NCBI RefSeq assembly: GCF_023100805.1
Contig: NZ_CP095855.1
Location: forward strand, 744,001 to 808,000
DNA length: 64,000 bases
DNA from: Chitinophaga filiformis
GTDB taxonomy: Bacteria; Bacteroidota; Bacteroidia; Chitinophagales; Chitinophagaceae
Direction of reading: 5' to 3'
Below, one piece after another: positions 8,646-17,035 of this stretch (positions within the stretch are counted from its first letter, which is position 1; the number at the start of each line of letters is the position of its first letter). Position numbers and translations under genes: made by a program. The notes under the pieces were generated by a model. The model did not search any database, was not told where the DNA came from, and saw nothing but the letters and a program-made list of their open reading frames with translations.

Positions 8646-11600
8646 TCAATTCAACGATGTTTCTTCAATTTCCGCTGCATAAGGCGCTACCAGCCTTTGA
8701 CGGATCAATCGCTTGGCAGAAGGCTTGTTCCATCCAAAACGGTTCATCACGCTGTCCACTACCCTGTATACCACCGGTACTACGATCAGGGTAAGGAACA
8801 TAGAGCTGATCAGCCCTCCGATGATCACCCAGGCCAGACCATTCTTGATCGAGGCGACACCACCGGTTGCCAGCGCAATAGGTAACATACCGATCACCAT
8901 GGCGATGGTAGTCATAAGGATCGGACGCAGACGGGCATTATTCGCATGTATCAACGCCTCGTTGGTACTCTGGCCCTGCTCTTTCATCTGGTTGGCAAAG
9001 TCAACCAGGATAATAGCGTTCTTTGCCACCAGGCCTATCAACATAATGATCCCCAGGATGGTAAAGATGTTCAGGGTATTGTTCGTAAGTGCAAGCGCAA
9101 GCAATGCACCGATAATGGCCAGCGGAATAGAGAACAATACCACAAACGGATAGATATAATTATCGTACAGCGCCACCATGATGAGGTACACCATTACAAT
9201 AGAGATCAGGAGGGCCGCACCCAGCGCACCAAATGAATCTCCCTGGTTTTCCGCATCACCTGCCCACACATAGGAGATTCCGGCAGGCTTGCGCAATTTC
9301 TCCAATGCTGTGGCGAACTCGGTTTGTACGGTACCACTTGGGCGTCCTATCACCAAACACTTTACAGACACTGAAGTATTCTTATCCCTTCTTTCAAGAC
9401 GGCTTGGACCGGAACCTTCCGTTACAGTTGCGAACTGCGATAAACGGATCAGCTGCCCCTGATTGTTGAGGAACTGGATGTTAGACACATCCTGCAGGCT
9501 TTTACGGTTAAAGTCATCGAAACGAAGGTTGATCGCATACTCATAATCGCCCTGGCGGAATTTTATCTTAGAGTCGTCTGCTGTTCCGCTGAAAGCAGTC
9601 TGCATGGTGCCTCCCACATTTTCCAATGTCAGGCCAAGAGCCGACATTTTATCGCGGTCTACCTGTACGTTGATCTCAGGATTGCCTTCTTCTACAGATA
9701 ATTTCGCATCACTGGTACCATCTATTTTCGCCAGCACATTTCTTGCTTCTTTCGCATATGTCATTACACTATCCAGCTCAGTACCCATCACTACCAGTTC
9801 TACAGGCGCGTTTTCTGCCGTACCCAGGATACTTACGTTCATGGTTTTTACTTTCACACCAGGCAGGACCTTGCTTATTTCCGCCTTCGTTTTTGCGGCG
9901 TATATATCAGAACCGTCCGCACGTTTTTCAGGATCTACCAGCATCACCGTGATCTCTGATTTATATGCAGTAGACTGGGAGGTACCCATACCATCCTCAC
10001 TCGTCTGACCTACAGTAGTGATCAGACGGGTCACTTCCGGCTTTTTAGACAGATATTGTTCTGCCTTACGTGTAGCCTGGTTTGTCTGTTCTACAGAAGC
10101 GTCTTTCGGCATTTCCAGTACCAGGATGAACTGGCCACGGTCGCCTCTCGGGATGAATTCACCACCGATATATCCTTTACCTAACAGCATAAAGGACAGG
10201 AACAACAGGCCTATGGCCACTACCAGGGTAATGAGCTTATGGCTCAGCGCCCATTTCAGGATACCGGTCATCCAGTCGGTGAATTTCTGCAGCTGTCTTT
10301 CAAACCAGAGGATGAATTTCTCAAAGAAGTTCTTCCCGGTGATATGTTCCAGCTTTCCAAAACGGGATGACAGCAGTGGTACGATCATAAAGGACGACAA
10401 CAAGCTGAGCATCGTAGAGATCATTACCACCACGCAGAATTCTCTCAGGATCTTCGATACCAGTTCGTTTGTTAAAGAGATGGGGAGGAACACCACTACA
10501 ATTACCAGGGTAATGGAGGTAACGGTAAAACCGATCTCTTTCACACCATCAAACGCAGCACGTACCCGGTTCTTACCCATCTCCATGTGACGGTAGATGT
10601 TCTCAAGCACCACAATGGCGTCATCCACCAGGATACCTACCACAAGAGACAAACCAAGCAGGGACATAAGGTTCAGTGAGAAGCCGAACAGCTTCATACC
10701 GATAAAGGTAGCCACCAGGGATGCCGGAATAGAGATCATTACGAAGATGGCACTCCTGATACTATGGAGGAACAACAGCATTACTGCTGCTACCAGCACT
10801 ACCGCAATGATCAGGTCATGGATCACAGAATCTGCAGATTCCAGTGTAAAATCCGAAGAGTCGTTCGCAATAACGATCTTCAGGTTATTGGCAGCATAAT
10901 CTTTTTCTACGCGTGCAATCGCCTTTTTCATTTCCTCACTCACAGTTACCGCATTGGCATCTGTCTGTTTCTGTACCTGTAGGGCGATCGCGTTTGCTCC
11001 ATCTACACGGGCCATACGTTCCACATCTTTCTGGGCGTCCTGCACATCAGCAACGTCGCTCAGGCGGATCTGTGTACCATCCGCAGTTGTTGTAAGTACA
11101 AGATTACGCAGCTGGTCCACATTCTTATACTTACCTGCCAGGCGGATCAGGATCTGCTGGTCGGCTGTTTTCACTTTACCGGTAGGAAAGTCCAGGTTGG
11201 CGTTGGTAACTGTCTGCCTTACCTGGTTGATGGACAGTTTATATGCTTCCAGTTTGTTTGGATCTATATTCACCTGGATCTCACGTTCCTGCCCGCCGAT
11301 CAGGGAGATCTGCGCTACACCCGGCAGGCGGGATAATAAAGGCTGCAGTTTTTTATCTACCAGGTCATAAAACTCCTTACTATCCATTTTTGCTGTGGCA
11401 GACAGGGTCATGATAGGCAAATCAGACAGGGAGAATTTTGTAAGTGATGGAGCCTTTGCATCTGAAGGAAGGTCTGACAGGACAGCGTTCACTTTACGCT
11501 GTGCATCCTGCAGGGCAATATCAACATTGGCATCATTATTCAATTCCACGGTAACGGTAGACAAGCTCTCAGAAGATTTTGACATGATCTTCTTGATCTT

Positions 11601-11825
11601 CTCCATCGATGCTACCGCATCCTCGATCTTTTTTGTAATGGTGCTTTCCACCTCTTTCGGTGACGCACCGGGGTATACTGTTGCAATGGTTACTACCGGC
11701 GACTCGAATTTCGGCAACAGCTCATAGTTGAGCGATTGGTAGCTCATCACACCCAGCAAAGTAAGAATGGTGAATATCACCACCACTATTGTGGGCCGTT
11801 TTATGGATACTTCTGTGATTTTCAT
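8646..11825 (-). CDS. RND family multidrug efflux pump, inner-membrane permease (AcrB/HAE1 type)
   Basis: The 1059-residue product is a proton-driven exporter that would form a trimer in the inner membrane. It begins MKITEVSIKRPTIVVVIFTI, the usual first membrane helix, and has the family's two halves each with a large periplasmic loop. Helix 4 carries GILVDDAIVVLENIYRHME with the paired proton-relay aspartates. The second half has GLVAKNAIILVDFAN. The substrate cannot be told. It is the last gene of a five-gene minus-strand operon with its adaptor and outer-membrane channel; the gap to the adaptor gene is 6 bases. Confidence 0.95.
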   Translation of the reverse strand: MKITEVSIKRPTIVVVIFTILTLLGVMSYQSLNYELLPKFESPVVTIATVYPGASPKEVESTITKKIEDAVASMEKIKKIMSKSSESLSTVTVELNNDANVDIALQDAQRKVNAVLSDLPSDAKAPSLTKFSLSDLPIMTLSATAKMDSKEFYDLVDKKLQPLLSRLPGVAQISLIGGQEREIQVNIDPNKLEAYKLSINQVRQTVTNANLDFPTGKVKTADQQILIRLAGKYKNVDQLRNLVLTTTADGTQIRLSDVADVQDAQKDVERMARVDGANAIALQVQKQTDANAVTVSEEMKKAIARVEKDYAANNLKIVIANDSSDFTLESADSVIHDLIIAVVLVAAVMLLFLHSIRSAIFVMISIPASLVATFIGMKLFGFSLNLMSLLGLSLVVGILVDDAIVVLENIYRHMEMGKNRVRAAFDGVKEIGFTVTSITLVIVVVFLPISLTNELVSKILREFCVVVMISTMLSLLSSFMIVPLLSSRFGKLEHITGKNFFEKFILWFERQLQKFTDWMTGILKWALSHKLITLVVAIGLLFLSFMLLGKGYIGGEFIPRGDRGQFILVLEMPKDASVEQTNQATRKAEQYLSKKPEVTRLITTVGQTSEDGMGTSQSTAYKSEITVMLVDPEKRADGSDIYAAKTKAEISKVLPGVKVKTMNVSILGTAENAPVELVVMGTELDSVMTYAKEARNVLAKIDGTSDAKLSVEEGNPEINVQVDRDKMSALGLTLENVGGTMQTAFSGTADDSKIKFRQGDYEYAINLRFDDFNRKSLQDVSNIQFLNNQGQLIRLSQFATVTEGSGPSRLERRDKNTSVSVKCLVIGRPSGTVQTEFATALEKLRKPAGISYVWAGDAENQGDSFGALGAALLISIVMVYLIMVALYDNYIYPFVVLFSIPLAIIGALLALALTNNTLNIFTILGIIMLIGLVAKNAIILVDFANQMKEQGQSTNEALIHANNARLRPILMTTIAMVIGMLPIALATGGVASIKNGLAWVIIGGLISSMFLTLIVVPVVYRVVDSVMNRFGWNKPSAKRLIRQRLVAPYAAEIEETSLN

Positions 11826-11831
11826 AGTTGA

Positions 11832-12893
11832 TTATTTTTGCACTGTTACCTTAACACCATCTACCAGGTTGATCTGTCCGCTGGTAATAACAGTTTCTCC
11901 TTCATTCAATCCGTCCCTGATCTCCACTTTATCGCCATAAATACGGCCAGCCACCACTTTGCGCAGTTTAGCCGTATTATTTTCCATTACATACACCTGG
12001 TTGCTGTTCACACCACCTACAAAAGCGGTACGTGCTACCATAATAGTTGGCAATGCCTCCTTCATCTCAAAATGAGCGGTGCCATACATACCGGCTCTGA
12101 GCTGTTTGCCGGTGTTGTTCAGCACTTCCATTTCCACAGGGTAGTTAAGCGTATTATCGCCCTTTGCAGCTATGAAGGTTACGCGACCTTCATAGTTCAT
12201 TTCAGGAAATACATTGGATGTTACCTTCACTTTATCGCCTTCCTTCAGGTTTACCACCTGGAACTCAGGTACGGATACTGCCAGCTTCAGGCGGGATACA
12301 TCTACTATATCAAACATCTTATTGCCGGGGGAGAGGTAGGCGCCCTGCTCTATATATTTTTTGTTGATCACACCGCTGATAGGAGCCTTGATGTAGGTAT
12401 CGCCTACACGACGGCTGGCAGCTTCATATTTTGTCTTCTGCAGTTCATATTGCAGGGTTGCATCATCCACTTGCTTTTTAGTTACCCCACCGGTTTTGAA
12501 TGCAGCTTCATATCTTTCCTTATCTACCTTCAGCTGTTCCAGGTTGGTTTTAGCAGCAGCAAGGTCTGTACCCAGTATCTCGCCATCTACGTGCGCGATT
12601 ATTTGTCCCTGGTGTACAACGCTGCCTTCATCTACCAGCAGTTTAGTGATGCGGCCGGTAGTTTCTGCCAGGTAGGTCAGTTCACGTACAGGCGTGAAAT
12701 TACCATTGGACTGAAAGCCCTGTGAGAAATCCGATTTCGCTACCTTTTCCACCAGCACGGGAACCTCGCCGGCATTGCTCTGCTTCACAAATTCCGTCTT
12801 AGCTTCGTTGGCTTTTTTATTGGCGTCCAGTTTCCACATGATCAATACGACAGCTGCAATGGTCAGTGTGCCCCAGATAAGAATCTTTTTCAT
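11832..12893 (-). CDS. RND efflux periplasmic adaptor (membrane fusion protein)
   Basis: The protein links the inner-membrane pump to the TolC-like channel. It has an N-terminal membrane anchor (ILIWGTLTIAAVVLIMW), a split biotinyl-lipoyl-like domain (GRITKLLVDEGSVVHQGQII and APISGVINKKYIEQGAYL), an alpha-helical hairpin between them (about residues 110-165), and a C-terminal beta-barrel and membrane-proximal region. Its 353 residues are usual for the family. There is no lipobox; the anchor appears to be an uncleaved helix. Confidence 0.94.
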   Translation of the reverse strand: MKKILIWGTLTIAAVVLIMWKLDANKKANEAKTEFVKQSNAGEVPVLVEKVAKSDFSQGFQSNGNFTPVRELTYLAETTGRITKLLVDEGSVVHQGQIIAHVDGEILGTDLAAAKTNLEQLKVDKERYEAAFKTGGVTKKQVDDATLQYELQKTKYEAASRRVGDTYIKAPISGVINKKYIEQGAYLSPGNKMFDIVDVSRLKLAVSVPEFQVVNLKEGDKVKVTSNVFPEMNYEGRVTFIAAKGDNTLNYPVEMEVLNNTGKQLRAGMYGTAHFEMKEALPTIMVARTAFVGGVNSNQVYVMENNTAKLRKVVAGRIYGDKVEIRDGLNEGETVITSGQINLVDGVKVTVQK

Positions 12894-12924
12894 ATAGTTT
12901 GGTATGCGGTTTTAGCGGTTTTAA

Positions 12925-14286
12925 TTAGTTCAGCAGGCTTTTCAGGTTACCATTGGATTTGATGATATCCAGTTCTGCCAGTTTATATTGTAGTAAGGCT
13001 TCGTTGTAGTTGTTCTGTGCGGAGGTGAGGGATGTTTCAGCATCCAGCAGGTCCGTCAGGTTGGCCAGTCCCAGGTTATAGTTATTCTGGGTAGAGTTGT
13101 ATACTTCATTGGCCAGATCTACGTTCTCTTTCTGCGCTTTGATAGTGGCCAGGTTATTCTGCACCTGCAGTTTGGCGTTCTCGTACTGCGTATTCAGAGA
13201 GAGAGTAGTAGCCTCCATATCTTTCTTCAGCTGCTTCAGGGTTACGTTGGCCTGGCTTACACGCGAGCGGCGCGCCCATCCATCAAAAATGGGGATCTTC
13301 AGTGTAAGGCTTACGGCCGCCATATCGTACCAGCTGGCAGTAGAACCGCCTGACTTGGATTTCAGCATGTCAAACTTATTGCTGATACCATTATAAGAGT
13401 AGTTGCCAGATAAAGCGAGAGAAGGATAATATTCCGCGAGGTAAGCTTTCTTCTGGAATTCCTGCAGCTCTTCCTGTTTCTTCAGCAGGCGGTATTCAAT
13501 CCTGCTGTCGACATTCATACCACCAAAATCCACCAATGTTGCTTTGTTCTCTATTTCCCTGAATGAAGCGGAAGGCAGGTTCAGGGTGGTGCTCATAGAC
13601 ATGCCCATTTGCTGTTTCAGCTGATTGGCCTGTACAAGGAACTGGTTCTGCGCCTGTGTACGTTGTGTTTTATAATTGGTGAGGTTCACGCGCATACGGT
13701 CAAGGTCTATCTTACGTGCCAACCCGTTCTGCACCTGGGAGGAAGTGGTCTCTACCAGTTTAGTGAGCTTCTCAATATTTGCATCCAGTACGATCATCTT
13801 CTCGCGGGACACCAACGTATTGTAATAAAGCTGTGTTACGTTATAGATTACGGTCTCCTCGTTCTGCACTGTCTGCATTTTATAGTATTCCTCACCGGCT
13901 TTTGCAGCTTTCAGGCCTGTAAACACAGACTGATTGTATACTTCCTGTGTCACAGTACCGGAAGCGGTAACATTGTGTGTGGTACCGGCTTGCAGCAGGG
14001 TAGTGGTACCCGGGGCGCCTCCGGTGATTTCGCCGGGAACAGCAAGCACCTGTTTCTTGATATTATTGGTATACTGTCCCTGGGCATTTACCTGGGGTAG
14101 TGCCCTGGCTCTTACTTCACTGGTTTTAAAACGGCCCATATCTTCTTCCAGCCGGGTACGTGCCAGTTGCTGATTATTAGCGAGCGCATACTTCAGGCAC
14201 TCCTGCAACGACAGTTCCGATTGCGCATAGGAGGTATATCCCCCTATTCCCATTAAGAGAATAAGCGTTAACATTATCCTTTTCAT
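12925..14286 (-). CDS. TolC family outer-membrane channel protein
   Basis: A 453-residue outer-membrane efflux protein with signal peptide MKRIMLTLILLMGIGGYTSYAQ. It has two long alpha-helical, glutamine- and asparagine-rich repeats of the OEP family (for example VNLTNYKTQRTQAQNQFLVQ and the C-terminal ANLTDLLDAETSLTSAQNNY). It would form the exit duct of the RND pump encoded downstream. It lies 31 bases upstream of the adaptor gene. Confidence 0.93.
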   Translation of the reverse strand: MKRIMLTLILLMGIGGYTSYAQSELSLQECLKYALANNQQLARTRLEEDMGRFKTSEVRARALPQVNAQGQYTNNIKKQVLAVPGEITGGAPGTTTLLQAGTTHNVTASGTVTQEVYNQSVFTGLKAAKAGEEYYKMQTVQNEETVIYNVTQLYYNTLVSREKMIVLDANIEKLTKLVETTSSQVQNGLARKIDLDRMRVNLTNYKTQRTQAQNQFLVQANQLKQQMGMSMSTTLNLPSASFREIENKATLVDFGGMNVDSRIEYRLLKKQEELQEFQKKAYLAEYYPSLALSGNYSYNGISNKFDMLKSKSGGSTASWYDMAAVSLTLKIPIFDGWARRSRVSQANVTLKQLKKDMEATTLSLNTQYENAKLQVQNNLATIKAQKENVDLANEVYNSTQNNYNLGLANLTDLLDAETSLTSAQNNYNEALLQYKLAELDIIKSNGNLKSLLN

Positions 14287-14341
14287 CCGTATGTTTTACT
14301 TTGATTTTTTTAGTTGGCGGATATAGTTTTAAGCGGTAGTA

Positions 14342-14953
14342 TTAGTCTTCTTTAACTTGTAGGTATTCAGCTGCCAGCTTACGTCCTTTCATTGTCGTCA
14401 CTCCAAGTATAAAATGTATGGTGATCTCTCTTATGACCTCATGCATATTGAACTGTGCAGCAGGAAATTGCATCGGTTCAAAAGCCAGGTCCAGCTGAAG
14501 CAGCCGCGTACGTGCTATAATATTCAGATTAAGGTTACTGCGGTAAATGCCTTCCTGTATTCCCCTTTCGAGGTTGGCAGTGATGGCCTGCAATAGCCGC
14601 TCCTGTTTAAACACCTCCACGTCTTTCCAGGTATCGGGCAGGTACTTCTCCATTTCAAACAGCATCACGGGATTGATTGTATTTCCCACCTGTTCAATGT
14701 ACTCCACCTCTTTCAACAGTTCTTCAATAGCGTTAGCAGATTGCTGACGAAAATCTTCCAGATGCTGCTCATGCCTGTTCAGCAAAAAGCGCACCCCGTC
14801 CTGTACCAGTTCTTCCTTATCCCTAAAATGTTCGTACACCGTTTTCTTTGACACCCCACATTCCCTTGATATGTCGAACATTGTAACACTCTTAATTCCA
14901 TACGTCCTGAACATCCTTGATGCTGTTTCCAATATCCGTGCTCTGACTGGCAT
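14342..14953 (-). CDS. TetR/AcrR family transcriptional regulator (second of two)
   Basis: The N-terminal TetR helix-turn-helix covers about residues 5-50 (ILETASRMFRTYGIKSVTMF, then ISRECGVSKKTVYEHFRDKEEL). The C-terminal helical ligand domain is unlike that of the neighbouring TetR. The 203-residue gene lies only 9 bases after the first TetR gene and 55 bases before tolC, so all five genes probably share one transcript. It may control the pump or sense a different ligand. Confidence 0.9.
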   Translation of the reverse strand: MPVRARILETASRMFRTYGIKSVTMFDISRECGVSKKTVYEHFRDKEELVQDGVRFLLNRHEQHLEDFRQQSANAIEELLKEVEYIEQVGNTINPVMLFEMEKYLPDTWKDVEVFKQERLLQAITANLERGIQEGIYRSNLNLNIIARTRLLQLDLAFEPMQFPAAQFNMHEVIREITIHFILGVTTMKGRKLAAEYLQVKED

Positions 14954-14962
14954 TACTCCTGT

Positions 14963-15574
14963 TTATTGTTTCTTGATTCCTCTAACGAATATTTCCGTCA
15001 ACAATTTCTGCTGTGCTACTATCTTGTCAAATGCTTCATTGTCTATATCCGGGATCGTTTCGGGAAGGCAGCTCATGCCGGCAAATCGCAATCCTTCCAT
15101 GGCATCCCTGTATAATTGTGCGATCGCTACAGGATCTTCGACGTCAAATTCTCCTGAGGCTACGCCTTTTTCTATGATCTTGGTGAGCATCTTGGTTTCC
15201 CGCTCATGAACAGACCGGATGATCTGTTGTATCTCTTCTGATTTATCATTGAGTATCTTAAACAGTTCCAGGCGATTGTAGCGCTCAACGAACTGCTTTT
15301 TTATAGCAATAATGTTGGTGAAGATCTGTTCAGATGAAATCGCCTTATCAGCCTCTGCTTCCTGCTCCTCAAAGAAGGTTTCCCCGATCTTCATTAACAC
15401 GGCATTATGCAATGCCTTTTTATCGGAAAAATAATAATACAACGATGCCTTTGAGCAGCGCAGATCATCTGCAATCTCATTCATAGTGGTTTTAGAAGCA
15501 CCATAGTGCATAAACCGCTTCAAAGCCGCCTCAAGGATCTTCTCCCTCATTTCATCTTTGTTCTCAGCAAGCAT
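14963..15574 (-). CDS. TetR/AcrR family transcriptional regulator (first of two)
   Basis: A TetR helix-turn-helix (ILEAALKRFMHYGASKTTMN, then IADDLRCSKASLYYYFSDKKAL) is followed by a helical ligand-binding domain. It is also 203 residues long but clearly different from its neighbour outside the DNA-binding part. It is the first gene of the efflux operon. An inverted repeat overlapping its -7 element suggests autoregulation (inference). Confidence 0.91.
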   Translation of the reverse strand: MLAENKDEMREKILEAALKRFMHYGASKTTMNEIADDLRCSKASLYYYFSDKKALHNAVLMKIGETFFEEQEAEADKAISSEQIFTNIIAIKKQFVERYNRLELFKILNDKSEEIQQIIRSVHERETKMLTKIIEKGVASGEFDVEDPVAIAQLYRDAMEGLRFAGMSCLPETIPDIDNEAFDKIVAQQKLLTEIFVRGIKKQ

Positions 15575-15578
15575 TAAC

Positions 15579-15611
15579 TTTTTGACTTTTTTAGTTTGCG
15601 AGTCAAAAATA
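15579..15611 (-). promoter_or_regulatory. Promoter and candidate TetR operator of the efflux operon
   Basis: TTTTTGACT (15579-15587) and AGTCAAAAA (15601-15609) form a 9-bp inverted repeat with a 13-base spacer. A minus-strand -7 element TATTTTTG (15604-15611) overlaps the right arm. The start codon lies just downstream, at 15574. Confidence 0.5.
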
Positions 15612-15663
15612 GGAAGATTTCGGATAATAGTGAAACAAGTTGACCATTTAACAATAGATTAAC

Positions 15664-15705
15664 TTTTTGACTCCAAAAGTCAGATAGTTGAAAAGTCAAA
15701 AGTCA
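15664..15705. promoter_or_regulatory. Cluster of TGACT/AGTCA half-sites
   Basis: TTTTTGACT (15664-15672), AGTCA (15678-15682), and AAAAGTCA twice (15691-15698 and 15698-15705) repeat the half-site found at the promoter. They may be further TetR binding sites upstream of the operon. Confidence 0.35.
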
Positions 15706-15783
15706 GTTTACTAAATAATTAATAATCAACTTTCTATAAATCTTATTTTTCGCCGCAAAACAAGAAAGTCAGCTTTCAGCTTT

Positions 15784-15816
15784 GGTAGAGATCCGGTAGA
15801 GGTTCGGTGGAGGTAG
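15784..15816. repeat. Three tandem 11-bp units leading into the large palindrome
   Basis: GGTAGAGATCC (15784-15794), GGTAGAGGTTC (15795-15805) and GGTGGAGGTAG (15806-15816) are related 11-mers. The last two and the final base of the first are mirrored exactly in the right arm of the palindrome. Confidence 0.7.
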
Positions 15817-15893
15817 CCTCATCCTCCCTTAATCTTCCGTTCCGGAACGGAAGATTAAGGGAGGATGAGGCTACCTCCACCGAACCTCTACCG
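15794..15893. repeat. Perfect 100-bp palindrome without spacer
   Basis: Each base from 15794 to 15843 is complementary to its mirror from 15893 to 15844. The centre is TTCCGGAA at 15840-15847, and symmetry breaks at 15793/15894. In RNA or as a cruciform it gives a 50-bp stem with practically no loop. It lies in an 877-base gap (15575-16451) between divergent genes. I see no transposase, no T-run and no obvious coding role. The remainder of the gap holds only the half-site cluster and a doubtful 91-codon frame at 15980-16255. Confidence 0.93.
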
Positions 15894-16451
15894 AACCATT
15901 GGCGGATTTTCATATTAAATACTGTCTTTAACCGGGTCCGGCAAACAGTTATCAGTCTAATACAGATCAGGTCTTAACAATGGTTCTTCTATGGTTATCT
16001 TTTGTTCAAAGACGTAAAAAGCCACAGCCCGCCAGTGTTAATACCGTATTCAGGCGGCTAATGCCCGGAGCATCAGCCGCTGCAGGAAGCGCTGAGCTGG
16101 CTGTTCGGGAAGAATCTTATCAGGAAGGGCCGGCCACTGGTTTCCGGGAGAACCATCCGCAGGCTAACCCGGCATTCCCCGGAAAAGTAAACATTCGGGC
16201 TACTACGGGGTTATTTAATGTTACGGGAGCATTATTGCGCTTATATAGCTGGTGACCGTTTTCATTAAATGTCGGTTATAATAAAACATTCATATCCGGG
16301 GATGAATATCGGGGGCTTATGAATCAATTTCCTACATAACTGGTCTCAACATTCAGGGTTTTAGCCGACAAATTTTTGCTCTATATCTCAGAAAAATGAC
16401 GCCGACAGTTTAGGGCATTGGTTTTGCCTTATATAGGTAAAATCAAACGCT

Positions 16452-16931
16452 ATGAAAAAGTTAATGTTTCTTCTGTTAGCCGTAACAGGTTTTACGGCAA
16501 CAAGCATGGCCCAGCAGATCAATGTAAGTATCAATATAGGAAGGCAACCGGTATGGGGACCTGTGGGTTATGATCATGTTGATTATTATTATCTCCCCGA
16601 TATCGAAACATACTATTATGTACCAGACAGGGTATATGTTTACCGGTATGGTAATGATTGGCGCAGGTCTGCCACCCTGCCTGCGAGATACGCAGATTTC
16701 GACGTATACCACGCGCATAAAGTTGTGATCAATGGCGTAAACAGGCCTTATTTATACCATGACAAGTATCGTAAGGAATATTATGGTTACAGGAACAAAC
16801 ATGACCAGGTATCCATCCGTGACAGCAGGGAACAGAAATATTTCGTGAACAGGGACCATCCACAGCACGGGCAGTGGAAGAAAGACAACCGGGGTCACGG
16901 GAAACAGGGCAGAGGTCACAATAAACACTAA
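16452..16931 (+). CDS. Secreted tyrosine-rich basic protein of unknown function
   Basis: The 159-residue product has a signal peptide (MKKLMFLLLAVTGFTATSMA, then QQ). A tyrosine-rich middle follows (HVDYYYLPDIETYYYVPDRV) and then a lysine-, histidine- and glycine-rich basic tail. I recognise no catalytic domain. The composition suggests an exported, perhaps surface-associated protein. It stands alone between a long gap and a terminator. Confidence 0.75.
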   Translation: MKKLMFLLLAVTGFTATSMAQQINVSINIGRQPVWGPVGYDHVDYYYLPDIETYYYVPDRVYVYRYGNDWRRSATLPARYADFDVYHAHKVVINGVNRPYLYHDKYRKEYYGYRNKHDQVSIRDSREQKYFVNRDHPQHGQWKKDNRGHGKQGRGHNKH

Positions 16932-16971
16932 TATACCCTTCTTTCCACAACACCACACCTATTCAATGAAG

Positions 16972-17010
16972 AAGGCCGCTCCGTTCGAGACGGGGCGGCC
17001 TTTCTTCTTT
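16972..17010 (+). terminator. Rho-independent terminator
   Basis: AAGGCCGCTCCGT (16972-16984) pairs with ACGGGGCGGCCTT (16990-17002) around a 5-base loop, followed by a T-rich tract. It ends the 16452 gene and may also serve the convergent aminotransferase gene. Confidence 0.8.
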
Positions 17011-17035
17011 TCTTATAGCTTGCCAGTATAATCTG

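Noticed and set aside
15980..16255. Open frame of 91 codons in the gap after the 100-bp palindrome
   Set aside because: There is no signal sequence, domain or convincing upstream signal, and the composition (Ala/Arg/Pro-rich) looks like translated non-coding DNA. It might be a real orphan gene, but I cannot support it.
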